Translations under genes and position numbers: made by a program
Part shown: in pieces, positions 26,632 to 41,700 of the stretch
Layout: every line of letters starts with the position of its first letter
How positions within the stretch are numbered: the stretch's first letter is position 1
Notes under the pieces: generated by a model
Told to the model about the DNA's origin: nothing
Database searches by the model: none
The model's input: only the letters and a program-made list of their open reading frames with translations
Source of the DNA: Mesaphorura yosii
Lineage: Eukaryota; Arthropoda; Collembola; Poduromorpha; Tullbergiidae
Length of the DNA: 64,000 nt
Direction: 5' to 3'
NCBI GenBank assembly: GCA_009869945.1
Contig: WIXG01000009.1
Coordinates: forward strand, 496,001-560,000

Positions 26632-27601
26632 TGCACCCAGTTTCCAGTTATTTTATAGTTTCCGAATTTATTTCGTCAAGCTACACTAATTAACAAAAAT
26701 CGCACAACTCCTTTGTTTATGAAATGCTGCCTTATCAGAAATATAGTCACTCAAAATCTCAAATATCTATTCTAAAAACACAAAATGGTAGGACTACAAA
26801 ATGAAGCGAGCTAAAACTCTTGATTCTTTTCTAAACATGCAGTCTTAATCTATTCTCTATTGATTTGATCTTATCTTATCGATTAACGCATTCGAATTAT
26901 AACTATGACACGATAAATAACATGTACAGTATCATTACAAGTACGACTGATTGACGATACCGACATAACGCTTAAAAATATTGGAGCGCTATTCCTACGT
27001 AAAAGAAATCTCAAATTATTGTTAAGATTAAATTCGCAATTCGCTGTACCGCACATTAAATGCTACCTGTTGCCAGAAAATAAATTGAATGAAGAGATCA
27101 TTGAGCTCAGAGTGAGCATGGCCGCTAATACTTATCAGTTGTCAGTTGCAGTTGCATTGTCATCAAAGTCTAGTGAGTTACAGTTAGTTAGGTCGAGTCA
27201 GGGAATTTACTAAAATATGGCACATATTCAAAATTTCATACCTTAAACGAAGGATTTGAGTTAGGAAAGCCGAGTGTCGGGAACCAAAGACAATTCAGCA
27301 CGTATTAATGCGAATAAATACAGTTTTAACTTAAAATTGCTAAAAATCTAAAGGAAAGGGGTGAATTTCAGACGCAGCAAAAAACAAAACCGGGACAACT
27401 TAGACCTCTGGTCAATGATAAGAATATGAAATGAATGAGTATTGAACCCGCCAGGTAGAAATTACTAATCTTTCAATTCAAGTAAACGTAGACAAGCTTC
27501 CGGGTGGGTGAGTGAACGCGACGTAGAAAGACGAAACGAAGAATTCCAAGAAGTAGCTGAAACTGAAGCTGCGCCAATTTCTTTACACACATTTTGCTGA
27601 C
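26632..27601. other. AT-rich gap upstream of CCDC43 and downstream of glypican
   Basis: I see no convincing gene. Part will be the glypican 3'UTR and, perhaps, 5' exons of the small ORF before CCDC43, which I could not find. Confidence 0.4.
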
Positions 27602-29996
27602 TTAACTGAATTTGAATAATTTCCCGATGATGGAAGAAACAACTGGCGTAAAAAGCTTAAAGAGGGCAACAGTCTTTTCAGCTGTGTTGTCGCTTCTCGT
27701 TGCCCCTCGACTGGGCTTATCTTCTGTCCCTCCCGAGACGGGCTTTCTCGTCGACGGAGTTGGGGGCTGCCTGGGCGGAGGAGTAGTTGGATTGGGCTTG
27801 GGTGGCTCAGGTGTCGGGATAAAAACTCCAAAGTCGATTCCTCCATTCTGATTTCCTTCGTTTTCATTTCTATCGTGCTTCTGTTTGGGATTTAAAGGGC
27901 TGTTATCCCTTCTATCGCTGTCATCATCGTCATCATCCCCGTCGTCGTAGTCATCATATCTCGAAGGAGTAATCTTTGGATGGGACCGGTTTTCAGTGAC
28001 ATCTGGACTTGGTCGGATTGGTCTGTCAGGCTTTTTGTTGCCTCCAGGAAACGGATTTACTCTTCTTGTCCCTTCGAGATCCACTTTCGGCTTAATCTGG
28101 CCGCTGGGGTCATCGTCATCGCCTTCCTCGAGGTCGGTAGGGACGTCACCCGATCCGGATCCCATTCCGCTTCCAAAATCGTCTTCCTCTGCAGACGGGA
28201 GAGACATTTTACTTTACACTTTGATGATAATTTAATCCATTGATTATACTTGCAGCCTGCAGCGTCCTTACCTTCCTGTGTCCAGTGCACGTCCATCCCG
28301 TTGTACGCTTGTCTCAGCTTCTCGGTGATTGACTGAAGGTGCTGAACTTGCTCGTCCACAATCGAGTTTGACTCGTGCCTTTGACTGGTGAGCGATGTGC
28401 TCAAGCTCATGTTATTGTCACGCGCCTCGTCATTGCCTTTAGTTTTCTCCGGTTTCATACTTGCAGTGCCATTCCAACACATTTGTGTTGCGAAGTCTTT
28501 CCCAATCGCGTTGCACACCTGTCTTGGCAAAACCTCCCACAATGTCTTGGACTTTCTGACGCGGTTTTTCGTCTCGCGCAGTAGTTTCTCTAACGACCGA
28601 CTTGGTTGAAGTTCTGAATCGGTGTGGGCATTTGCGTCATCTGATAAAATCTGGGTTTTCTGGACTTGAGATGTCTCACGTTTACTAAAATTAGGAAAAT
28701 GTCAAAATAACACTTTACGAAATAAGTTGCCAATCGTGGTAATGCCTGAACTTACGTTCTGGAGCGTAGCTTTGGCTTTCCGCAATCGGAAAACACGGCT
28801 TGGCTCAAATCTGGTCCACTTTCCTGGAAATTCATGATCGCCTCCGAAATCTTAATGTGAATGGGTTCCACGACAGCCTCCACGTTGTACGGACCCAACA
28901 ACCGATCGATTACACCTTCCAGCGCACTTATAAACTCTGTCCACGGTTTCGACAGCGTGACCGTGGCTGCGAGACAATTTGCGGTGACTGACGTACAAAA
29001 TTGTAAACAAGGCTTGTACGCCCTTTGCTCCGCACAAATGGGGCATTGGAGCATCTGCGACATAGGAACTAAACAACCAGTCGAAGTGACTTGGAACTGT
29101 TGAAAATAAAGATGCGTAATTAGTAAATGATTCGGCGACCATTATGTGATAGAGCAAATAATCAAATTACTTTGTGCATGTTTGTCAGAATCTTCTCGCT
29201 GTCCTGCAGACCCTGTGCTAATGCTTTTGTGGCTACGAAGGATCTTCTCAGGCTGGACACAATTTGTCTGTGTAAATCCATGCCCTGCTTCTTGCCAATG
29301 GCAATTGCAGCGCAAGATAAGTACGCGTCATTGAATTCATACTGAGCGTTCAAAACTTCAAACATTTTCCGTGTAAGAATTGAAAAGAATTCGTTGAGTT
29401 TGGCTTCGAGAGGCTCGCGACCATCGTCGTAGTACTTTTCCAAGGTAGTGAACAGCGCATGGAAAACGTGAGCATGCTGAATGTAAAGCATTCCGTACCT
29501 GAAACAACCGTCATGTCAAAATATTTAATCTTTGTCTCCATCTTAATTCAACATTATCAAATTAAGCAGCTTACGTTCTCTCAAACATCGCGTGGAATGA
29601 AGTGTGAGCTCTTGCCAGCAAAGACTTGAAAGTGATGTCAAATTTCGACTTTCTTTCTTTGAAAACGTCTGCCGCTACCACTAACTTGTCTACTAGCCAC
29701 TTATTCAATGCCAAGCTCATTTCCTTCCGCTGAACCGCCGTGTCGAATGACGATGTGCAGCATTTTAGCGCTCGTGGGCTGGGATTGTTTATGCTCGGAC
29801 ACACTTGACTAAAATTAGTTGGGTCTCCCGTGGCAGACCGCGCGTCCCACCATGGGTACGTGAACCCTCTTGTCTTTAGTATATTCGCTATTGAATTACA
29901 CTCCTTGCCCTCCCTCGTGCCACCGCCTCCACCAGCTCCATATACGGCGTGGGCGCAGATGTATAGCCAGAAGATGTACGCGAACACGAAAGACAT
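27602..29996 (-). CDS. Glypican (GPI-anchored heparan sulfate proteoglycan, dally/dally-like family)
   Basis: Five exons: 29996-29575, 29498-29171, 29096-28756, 28684-28272 and 28188-27602 (2091 nt, 696 aa). A signal peptide (MSFVFAYIFWLYICAHAVYG) leads into the Cys-rich glypican core: SPRALKCCTSSFD, FKSLLARAHTSFHAMFERT, YIQHAHVFHALFTTLEKYY, then CPICAEQRAYKPCLQFC and GVIDRLLGPYNVEAVVEPIH. Later Cys residues lie in LPRQVCNAIGKDF and QMCWNGT. The last exon encodes an acidic stretch with Ser-Gly repeats (DDFGSGMGSGSGD), typical heparan sulfate attachment sites, then a Pro-rich tail and a C-terminal hydrophobic-like segment (ALFKLFTPVVSSIIGKLFKF) that should direct the GPI anchor. That last segment is only moderately hydrophobic. 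Glypicans shape Wnt, Hedgehog, BMP and FGF signalling at the cell surface, and an FGF gene lies 2.5 kb away. Confidence 0.93.
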
Positions 29997-31306
29997 TGTT
30001 GACTTTGGGTAGGACTTGAGTTTCAGAGGCAGTTCCAGTTCATAATTTCTTCGGCCAGTAATCGTGTCATGGATTCTTTATATGAATTTGATGCAATAAT
30101 GTCCAGTCTTCAAAATAGTTGTCGTCTTGCCTGTGATCGTGTTTCAGGGTCTTTATGGAAAAGTCAGTTGATCCAGCGCTGCCAAGACCAAATAGAGAGA
30201 TTGACGGTCTAGATATGAAAATCCTCCGTCATGAAACTTGTCTGTCAATCAACGAGTCAATACGAAGTGGCCTTTCATACGGCTTACCTGGACAGAAGTT
30301 CAGTGCTGGATACTATCCTGGTGACGTGCAATGTTTCCCTGCTGAGTGATTGCTCATTGTTCGGTAGGCTTCACGCGTTACAGCGGCCGTCCTCACTTTG
30401 CCCAGGTCGAAGCCATGAATTCCTAGAAAGATTAACAAATTGCATTCACGCACCTTAGCCACAACGTCCTTTCATTACACCGCGCCGCCATGGCTTTTTG
30501 TTAATTCACTTACGTTTTGTTGTGTCTGTCAAAATCCCGTAGCCGTAATGAAATAATGCTCCTTGAGTTTCAATGTTACCCGAAAAGCCGATGCGGATCC
30601 GAAGTCAGATGCAGCAACCTGCGTTTGTTGACACCAAGCCGAACTGCCGATTGCCTAACCCGACTAAATATACCAATGTAAACACATAAACGGTAAATGC
30701 CAATAAATTGCAATCCCTGAATTTTAATTTATGCACCAAAATAAATAAATACAGCGACACACCTCACACACAATGCAGTCTTAGCATTCCTAATTCCTTG
30801 CCTGTACTTTCTGTTTCTGCTGCTTTCTTTGCTTGGATCCGGAATTCACTTCACTGCACTGCACAAAAGAATTCATTCACTGCATTTGGCTTTTACAATA
30901 TCCAGTCAGTCCCAGTCTCACGATTCCCCGACTGGCACGGCACGGCACTGCGGTACTTTGCTGCTTCTGCAAAGTACGAAGCGGCGCGGCGTTCTTGCAG
31001 GCAGGCAAGCACAGGCAAAATCCTGCGCTGCGCTTTACGGCCACGGCGACCGGGACGCATCCTCCCGTACGAATATGAACAATGCATTGTGAGCTAGATG
31101 CTAAGCTTTGCACTCAACCATTTGCAGCATGCGGCATGGTCTTTCTCGACAACCAGCAGCAGCAGCTTTGATTCACGTTGCAATTCGGACATGGACTACG
31201 TCCTGTAGTTAAATTTCGGGAAGCAATTTGGAATTTTGTATCAATCAGTGGATAAAATATTGCGTTTTGAAGTCTTTGGTGACAACCAAGTGCTCTTTGC
31301 TACAAC
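29997..31306. other. Divergent region between glypican and RPS8
   Basis: It should hold both promoters. It contains short repeated GCACGGCAC-type motifs (about 30935-30955) and paired start and stop ORFs on both strands with no family motif. No coding exon is supported. Confidence 0.4.
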
Positions 31307-32760
<1,454 letters not shown>

Positions 32761-35286
32761 AAAGTTTAAGCTTAGTTTATAGCAAAATGCTGTTTATTGT
32801 TTTCACCTTTGAATAAAGTGAAATTACGGTCGAACATTTAACTGACGAGCTTATTTCTTGTCAAGTATGAAGTGATGTACTTTTCTTCTTTGCTAGTTTT
32901 GGTCTCGGACGCTGCACGCCGCCGCAGCAGCTGCATTGCATCTTTCTTGTTTTGTTTTGTTTGGCTTCAGCGAGTAGCAAGGAGAAAGTTCATTCATTGA
33001 TCATGTATGGACGTGGAAGTTCTATGACTTCGTCTGCTGTTAAACGCGAAAGAAAGACGAAAGACGCAGTGTACGCTATGAACTTTTTTGGTTGTGAAAG
33101 CGAGGGAACGTGGCATAAGAGGGCTACATTTGGATCCGACGCCTGCCATCGCCTGGATACGCCACGGCCACCACCGCACGCCAGCGAAAGGTGCAAGGGC
33201 CAAGGCAAAGGCAGGATATCCATGATGAGCCCGCGCCCGTGCGCCATGTCGCGAGTCCCTGATTCAGAGTCCCGACCTGTGAATTAAATTCACCTTCAAG
33301 ACCTACCCAATCCAAAACCAGCGCTCAGTACGGAGCATGGGCGGCATAAATCCGTATAAGTATAAGGACTAGGCACTCCATGCCCGTGCCGTCTCCGAGT
33401 CTCCGTTTAGTGTACAAGTGTACTTGTACTTGTTTGTCGTATCCTGGCCTCATGCCCTTTATAACAAAAGTAAGGATGATCAATAATTTGCTGACGTCAA
33501 GAGAAAAGCTCCTCCAACACAGCAGCGTAGTACTGGAGCAGGATATGAATGAGATCTCGTTCGTGTTCGCATTCTCGGCAAGAAATCTGCGACTGGCGAC
33601 TGCGACTGCAGCAAAGAGCAGCATTTCCTTTGCTACGTACGGCTTTTACTCACGGTGGAATCACGATGGAAAGGTACAATGTTCAAGCATCTTGGAAATT
33701 ATTCTCAAGTTCCACTCGTAGTTCGCTGGCGTATCAAGCCTGCATCTCAAATTTCTTCTGCGGGGAAAGCAATGAAACGGGATGCACTCATGAATTAAAA
33801 TCCATTAAAACGGCAGGGCACGGCAATTCGCATTTGACATGCCATATGCGGCAGGTTCATTTAATTCTCGTGTCCGAGCCTCGGATTGTCATTGCCATCG
33901 CACGCGTACAGCGGGAAGGGGACTAGATTTTCATGCGGAGAAAGCCATGTTCGCCTTTCACCAGGCCCGACGACGAAGATGAAGAAAGTAACCAGATGCA
34001 CGACAGAGCATTGGAAATCTATCCATCGGGTTTCTTCAGCTGCGGCTACGGCCACGGCAAAGCGGGCGGGCAAGGCAAGGCAAGACAAGGCTGGGACTAA
34101 GCAAAGCAGCAGCTGCTGTACACCAAACCAACTGCATCAACCATCAACCAAACCAACTTCAACTTTGTCGTAGTCGAAGTAGTGGAAGTAGTCTAGTAGT
34201 CTAGTCTTGTCGTGTCGTAGTAGAGAAAGCCCAGCAATGCCAGCAGCGTCGTGCAGTACACATGTACACAGTAGACTACATTGTTGTGGAGGAACGTGCG
34301 TGGCCTGACCTGGCGTTTGGCGTAAAGGAGTGATTGAGGCAACATTCTTTCTATTGGCAATGGCAATTCTAGTAAAAAGTAAGTATGCTGCTAGATGCTA
34401 GAGTACAGGTTACACGTAACCCAGAGCCACTCTGCACTGCTGCTGCACTGCAATGAAGATACAAAATACGTCCCTTCCAGGAGCCAGCAGCCAACAGCAT
34501 AGATGCGGATGGATTCTAATTTAACTAGCCCACTGCTGGGCCCGTGCCCGTGCCTGCCGTTCTATCGAACTATCTATGCGCTACACTGCGATACGATGGC
34601 AGAGGCACACGTAAATCTGCCTGCCTACCTTCTTCTTATCCAGGCAGCAAAGGATCCTCTCCAGACAAGCCAGGCACGACACGACAGATAAACGTACTTG
34701 TACTTGTACATAGAAATGCACCCAGTAAAATAGGAATAGAAATAGCAGTAAAAGTAGAGTAAGAGTAAAGAGTAAACGTAAAGTAAAAGCAAACCAAGTG
34801 ATGGTTGGTGATGGTGATGATAGTGATAGTGATAGTGGCAGTGCTACAAATACGTACAGTTAAAATGGAAGTGCTCCCTGAATCCTGATTTGAGTTCTCG
34901 TTGATGTACGACAATAATTATGTGGGAGACACACGTGATTAACGATTAACGCTGATCGCAGCACAGAACGGCCACTGCGACGGGGTGCTGCTGACGTGAA
35001 GTGGACGACAGTGAAAGTTTAGTTTGTAGGCAGACTACGTGAAACGAGAAACGCGACTGGACTGCAACGCGATACGCGACGGGGAGCTGGTGCAAGTGGA
35101 TTTCAGACTAAAAGTACGTGGAGATCTCCTTTCTTTTGATGAAGTTCTCCCTGAAATCAGCAGCTTATCAATCCCCGTGATTTGCGCTGATTGTTGCTGA
35201 TTCATACTAATTTGGCTCGCGAATTTACGAAATGAAGGCAGTTTTCCTTAATTAACCAGACTTATGCATTTGCATTGTATTTACAG
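32761..35286. repeat. Long gap with low-complexity tracts upstream of RIM
   Basis: No gene is seen in 2.5 kb. Simple tracts include TGTACTTGTACTTGT at about 33418 and again near 34695, GTAGTCTAGTAGTCTAGTC at about 34190-34208, a purine-rich GTAAAAGTAGAGTAAGAG-type run at 34735-34795, and GGTGATGATAGTGATAGTG at about 34811-34830. ORFs here overlap on several frames and have biased composition. The 3' part is probably RIM promoter and 5'UTR exons. Confidence 0.45.
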
Positions 35287-35318
35287 ATTCGCCATGAAGT
35301 TGGTGCCAAGTTGAGATA

Positions 35319-35792
35319 ATGAACGGTGGGCATTTCTTCTCCGTGACCTCATGTGACACAAATATTGCACCTGGACCAAGACCAAGACTTCAGACGTCGT
35401 CGCACCAGCAGCAGCAGGAGTCGCCCACCTCCTCACACGTACACGTGGAAGTGCTGATTGGAGTCTTACTTGCTATTACTAATGCTGCTGCTAATATCTT
35501 TGGTACTAACTCGTCGAAATCGATCAATCGTTATTTCGGGTGCTATTCATCCTCGTCTAACAACAAAGAACAATGCAACAATGAACTCGATACCGATACT
35601 GATTCTAACTCTGACTGCTATATCGCAATCGCAATTGTGCTCCTGAAGTCGTCAATTCTCTTTCATCTCGCTTCCAAAGTGAAAGTGCAAGTCGTAGACG
35701 GGTCATTGTGCAAGTGTGGCAGCGGAAGTGACAGTGCGGGCAGTGACAATGTGTCGTGTGGACTGAGAGAATGGCCACAACTTCTCATGTGA
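35319..35792 (+). other. 157-codon upstream ORF overlapping the RIM start codon
   Basis: An acceptor (ACAG|ATTCGCC) ends at 35286 and could open a RIM leader exon. Within it are a 6-codon uORF at 35294 and this long ORF from a true ATG at 35319, which ends at 35790-35792, 22 nt past the RIM ATG at 35771 and in another frame. Its translated composition is Ser/Asn/Gln-rich with no family match. It could reduce RIM translation if the leader is unspliced here. Confidence 0.4.
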
Positions 35793-38700
35793 CTACAGAA
35801 CATCCTTTGCCTGATCTCTCTCACCTCACCGAAGAAGAAAAAGCGATTATTCAAAATGTGATGCGAAGACAGCAACAAGAAGAAGCAAAGGAGAATGAAA
35901 TCGTCAGGTAAGGAAAACACGAGTGAAACGCACAAAATGGCCGCTTCAAAGTTAAAGCCAGAAATCTTGCCTGGGAAATTTCGAAATGATCGCTCTTTGC
36001 TTGTCTTTTAAAGAGCTGTCCGGTTTTCTCATCTGATAACGACTGTTTTTTTTAAATCGAGGCGTGTCTTTGACTGTTGCGTAGGAGAAAAAGCGACGAA
36101 GTAAAAACCCTGGAGGAGACAATTCGGCAACGCAGTGAGCAACAAAGGAAGGCAGGAGCTACTGGATTGGACGCGACTTGTCAGCTGTGCCTGAAGACAA
36201 AGTTTGCGGATGGGATCGGCCACGTGTGTTCGTATTGCAACGTGAACTGTTGCGCCCGGTGCGGGGGCAAGGTCACACTCCGCTCGAATAAGGTGATCTG
36301 GGTGTGCATTCTGTGTCGGAAGAAGCAGGAGCTGCTGATCAAGACGGGCCAATGGATCAAGACTCCGCTGTCGGCCGTCTCCACTCCGGACCGAGACATC
36401 TTCGGAGGTCCGGGCGGAGGTGGCCGGTTTCCTCTGCAGCGGGCGTCTAGCCTCCAGAGCCATGGCAGGGAGCTACCCGTCCCGCAGCTACGCAGGCAGT
36501 ACAGTCACGAGAATCGAGCTCAATATTCCTCTCAGTCGGCCATGATGCCGCCGATGCTCCCTACGCAGCATTATCACCAGCATTCTCCACACCAGTCCTT
36601 CGACTATGGCATAAGGAGAACAGCCTCCATTGACAGGGCGGCGAATTATCCCGCCGCCGACAGCTCTCACTATATTTACGATACGCGGCGAGAGATTACC
36701 GACTACGGTAATCCTCCGCCGCCTCCCGCGCCCTCGTCGCACCACGCGCCCTTCATGCGGCTGGGCTCGCAGTCTCACAGCTACGACTCCTCGTACGACC
36801 CTGTCAGTCAGCCAGTTGCCAAATCTCAGCACCTGTCCCACTCGGCGTACCCACAGTCGACGCACGAGTGGTCCGCCTCGTCCGCCGCCGATCAAGTGCC
36901 ACAGGGCTCGTTCAAGTCTTCGCCTTTACTCGCTCAGTCTAAGATGGGATCAGGTCCAGGCCCCTCCACGTCGATGGGACACGGCGGCTCGCTGAAGGCC
37001 AAACTGGCCGACCAGCGGTCGCTGAGCTCTTCGGAGGAGGAGCTGCGGTCGACGCCCGACTATACGTCGGGTGACGAGTTGGAGTCAAGGCGCCGGCGCC
37101 ACCTCCCGAAGCAGGCTTCCGGCCTGCACGAAGTGACCGCCGTCTACCACCACCACCAAAAGTCGCCAGAGATTCCTCTCAGTGCCATGCCTTTGTCTTC
37201 AGCTCGCGGTGGGTCGACGTACGGCGTCGGCGGTGGCCTCTCGAGTGATCTTGGCGTCGGGGTCGGAGGCAGCAACGCCTTGCTCGGCTCTTCGTCGTCG
37301 GGGATTGAGAGCTACAACTCCATGACTGGTCGTGTGTCGTCGACATCCGCGTCCACCTTCGCTGTGTCCGGAAGCAGCTACCACAGCAGCAGCAGACCGT
37401 CGTACCACCAGACCACCACGACCCCGCCCGAGAGGCGGAGGGGATACACGGATAGGAGGCAAAAGAAGACCGTGCGGTTCGACTCTGACGACTTTGGCGG
37501 TGGTGACAGTCCGGGGAACGACGACGAGTGGTTTTTATGGGATCAAGGGTCGGGGGAAAGACAAGGCTCCCAAGACTCGACCACGAAGGACTCGGGCATT
37601 GACAGTTGCTCCAATTTCACTTCCAGCGAAGACTCCAACAGGGACCTCCTCGTCCCTACAAAGGTACTTACGCAATGCTGGATTCATACGCTAGAAAGGA
37701 CCTTATAACTTTGGGGCCAAACTTGTCTCATTCCCATATTATAGACCACCCTAAGATTAGTAATAATGAATTAGGAAATAGGGCCTTACCTTTCAATGTT
37801 TCGAAGTTATGAGCAAAAATCTGAATTCCCCGCCTTCTCCTGTGACATGCCTCTGGGAAACTGCTGCCGTTTCGTTCTCCCCTAACAGATTGATACGCGG
37901 TTTTCAGTTTTTTACTCTTGAAGGGTTGTGTCAGTTTTCTGGAAAGCATGGTGTAGGAACATTCATAATTGGCGAAGTTATGACCTCAGCAAAAATTGAT
38001 TCTTTTAGTTTTTGGAAAATTCAAGCCTTTGACTCAAGTGCGCCCATATTTAATTTCATACACTCCAACTACGTATATATTCATGCTCTCCATGCTTGTA
38101 GCTTTACAACGAGGCATCGCATTAAAAATTCGGTCCACGGTTTGTGGAGATATGGCCCCTGGAAAAAGTGGTCGGTCTTTGTGATCAGGGCTAACAACTC
38201 CATTTTCGCCTGTATGAATTTTAATTCGAGCGTCGTTTCTTCCTTTTTTAGCATCCTGTGTCTTGGCGGCCAAACAGTGACGGTAAGTTCTGCTTTCAAA
38301 CGTTGTATTTTATGCGATGCAGGTAAAAGTACGCTCAAAATTTGTAATATGCCAAATTTTGCAATCGCAGGAACAAAATTAATCGGGCATATGATCCTGA
38401 AGAAGGAATTTCACGAGGGGAACGGTTCTTCCATAAACATCCTCGGGTTAAAGGTCATCGGAGGCCAAGTGCTTGACGGGGGACGAATTGGTGCGGTCGT
38501 CGAAAAGGTGAAGAAGGGCTCTATCGCCGATCAGATCGGGAGGCTGAGACCAGGTGACGAGGTTATCGAGTGGAATGGAAGGCAAGTGCAAAGTAATCCA
38601 AGGGATTGAACAGCTAAATGCAGCACGTGCAAATTAAGACCTCTTTTTTGGTGTTCACGCTTTAGGCCGCTGCTTGACAAAACTTATAACGACGTGTACG

Positions 38701-41700
38701 ACATTATCTCTCTCTCCAAGCAAGACGTGCAAGTTGAGCTCGTCGTGGCCCGACCGATCGCTGGGCCCGTGCCCGGTGCTCGAACGACGACGACTTCACG
38801 CAGCTACCTTAACGTGCGAAATGACTGCAGAAGGCCGAGTGTCACAGTTACGAGCCCGACCTCTCCGGACCCTTCGAGGCTCCCGCGGTTTGGTCTCATG
38901 CACCACGGAAAGATTCAGCTGAAGCTCTGGTTCGATCCGACGCAGTACCAGCTGACCGTCACCGTACTACGTGCAATCGATCTAGTTTCCAGTCACAATA
39001 CCCCAAACCCATTCGCCAAATTGTGCCTGCAACCTGATCGAAGGTAAGATCTCGATCTCTTATTCGTTTAACAACGGTGTACTGTGGCCAAGACTCATGC
39101 GGCTTTCCTTTGACTTATCAAGTAGTGAAAAATGGAAGCGAAGGACACGAACCCTGCCGCAGACGAGAGACCCAACTTGGAATCAGAGTTTTGTGTTTGC
39201 TCCACTCCGCCTGTCTGAACTACGCTCGCGGGTTTTACAAGTCTCGGTGTGGGATTCCGACCGAAATGGGGCTACAGAGTACCTAGGTCAGTATTTAACT
39301 GTACCCACACTTCGAACATGCGTCGCGCAGATCGAGCGCCTATTCACGCCTTATTTCTGGACATTGCAGGCGAGGCTTCTGTAGAACTTTCCACAAACCC
39401 TCTCGACGACGAACCTGAGTGGCATTTCCTGAATTTTGAACGTAAGCCTAATCTGTACTTGGAGACCGACACTGTGCCGTCGATTAATCCCGCAGCTGAG
39501 CATCTCTCGCCGCCAAGCACGACTTCCCGTCTCTCCGATTCAGACACTTCTGAAGTAGATTACGAGAGACGCGCCGAGATCGCTTCCATTTCAAGTTCCT
39601 CAAGGTACTTGAGCGTCAAAGTCAAAACTCTTCACACATGCGTGTTGGCTTCCTTTTACTCGAGTTTTGTGTTCGCAGCCCTCCGCCTGACGACCCAACC
39701 ATCGACCGCAGATCTCGTCGTGATGCTAGTCCGTTGAGTCGCCGGTTTGCTTCCGCAGAATCAGAAATGTTGTCACGAGGTCGAGACAAGGAACCAATGA
39801 GCAGACGTTCCATATCCGCCACGTCATCCACGCAGTTCCGTTCCAAGAGCCCACCGCAAAGGACGTACTCTCCGGGGAGAAGTGATTCGGGAGAAATTCC
39901 ATTCCGAGCCCGGTCGGGATCGGGTATGACTCCGCAGGGATCTCCCAAGAAGAGGCAGCTTCCAGTCATTCCGCCGGGCAGAGAACGAATTGCACAAGTA
40001 TGCGAATTGAGTGAACCCAATTTCTAAAAGACAACAAGCCAGTTCAGTTCATGCACGACATGATATGTCTTTGTCTTCCAGGATATTGAGGAGCGTGCTC
40101 GGCTAATGAAGGCCAGAATGCAGTCGTCTTTGTCGGCGTCATCGTCCTATTCTTCCAGGGGCGCCAGTCTTGAGAACGAAGGTGCAGGCCCGAGCCGAGG
40201 AGCCAGACGACTGGAAGACGACCGTGAGTGGGTAGACTCGGACTTGGAGAGCGTGACGAGTGCCTTCTCAACACAAAGTGAAAATCCAAACAGACTTAGG
40301 TACTTTACTTTACTTTGAACTTAAGCCAAGGCTTGCTTTGCACTGCACAACTTACTATCTTTGCAGCGAGTATGCGCTAAGACACCCTAAACGGAACCTT
40401 GGGACCAGGAGTTTATCATCTGAAACAGCGCCTGAAGAAAAAGCTGGTAAATTGCGATATAGCAAGCGATTAGGCTGAATATTGTCTGCATTTATTCGTA
40501 TGTTTTTGTCATCCATTTAATTGCAGACGGGAGTTTGAGCGACACAGCCGTGAACAATTTGGGTCCAGGCTTAGACCGATCGCGTGCGCACAGGGCAGGA
40601 ATGAGTTCGCAACGCCTGATGGGCCAAAATCTTTCAGGGTTGCATAAAAAATCGAATTCCACATCGCAGCTCTCGGCAACCGGTAAGCAGCACTTTTGCA
40701 TTGACGCATTGAGTGTGAGCTTTTGCGAGTTCCGTTTCTAGCAAGTAAAGTAAGAATTAATTGCATTTGCGATTTGCGGCATCCATCCGAATAATTAATT
40801 AATTAACAATGCAAAAGGCTTACTAATCCTCCAAAGTTTGGCAGCAAAACTGACAAGGTTGCATTTTCATGCGTACTAGGACGAAAGAGACGAATAGGTT
40901 TTGGTCGTAGCAAGGTCGGGATAGGAGTGCTTCGAAGTGAGGAGATTTTGCCAGACGACCTGCGTTTTGGAGTGAGCCAATTCGGGTCTTCCATATCGTC
41001 TGAAGATATGTCTGGGTCGCAAGATACTTCAGACAGGTACCTGACCACTGTCATCACAAATTGCTTCACTGACCAGGCAGGGTGATGACAACACCGCCAA
41101 TCTCTCCTGAAAATCTCCTTCCACCATATTTCCTAGTCCGGCTCCTAAAATTCTCTACCCGATTCGAGACACCACGACAAAATCAGTCAATTAGCCGATT
41201 AGGGGCTCAGTTCAGGCAGTAGCTGCCGCAAAATAGAAAAAAGAACAGTTTCTAGAAGTTTAGGGCCAGAAAGCCTAGAAAACTTGAAAGTACACGAGTA
41301 ATTATTCGCTATTTGTCACAGTGTAAGTCTTCGTCTGCCTTGCTGAAGTATTAGTAGTTTAGCCAGTCGCTTAGTTGCGTTCGTTCCAAGTTGGCGTTGG
41401 CGTTGGAGTTCAATAGTAAGCTAATTAAGAAGCTTTTACATGTGCAGAAGAAATGTTTTGTTACGTTAGCCGCAATTGCCAATTTTTCAGATTGTGTTTT
41501 GGGAATTTGCCATTTGCCAATTTGCGATTCACAAAATTCTAGTACGCATAGTTTAGTACAATTCAATAGCCTACATTTACGTGCTTCATTCGATTCTAAT
41601 TCTTTTGATGCTCTGTTTTCGATGGATCACAAAGACGGAGGGGGGTTCAAGCGTCTAGCAAAGCAGAGTTCAAGGGACTCGACCGATGGAAGCCTCAATT

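Noticed and set aside
33000-33330. Overlapping ORFs on both strands with Pro/Arg-rich sequence
   Set aside because: Mirror ORFs on both strands with the same coordinates indicate GC-biased noncoding DNA, not genes.
36181-37462. Several antisense and alternative-frame ORFs over the large RIM exon
   Set aside because: The plus-strand frame carries the RIM zinc finger and continues into PDZ; the others are shadows of its GC-rich codons.
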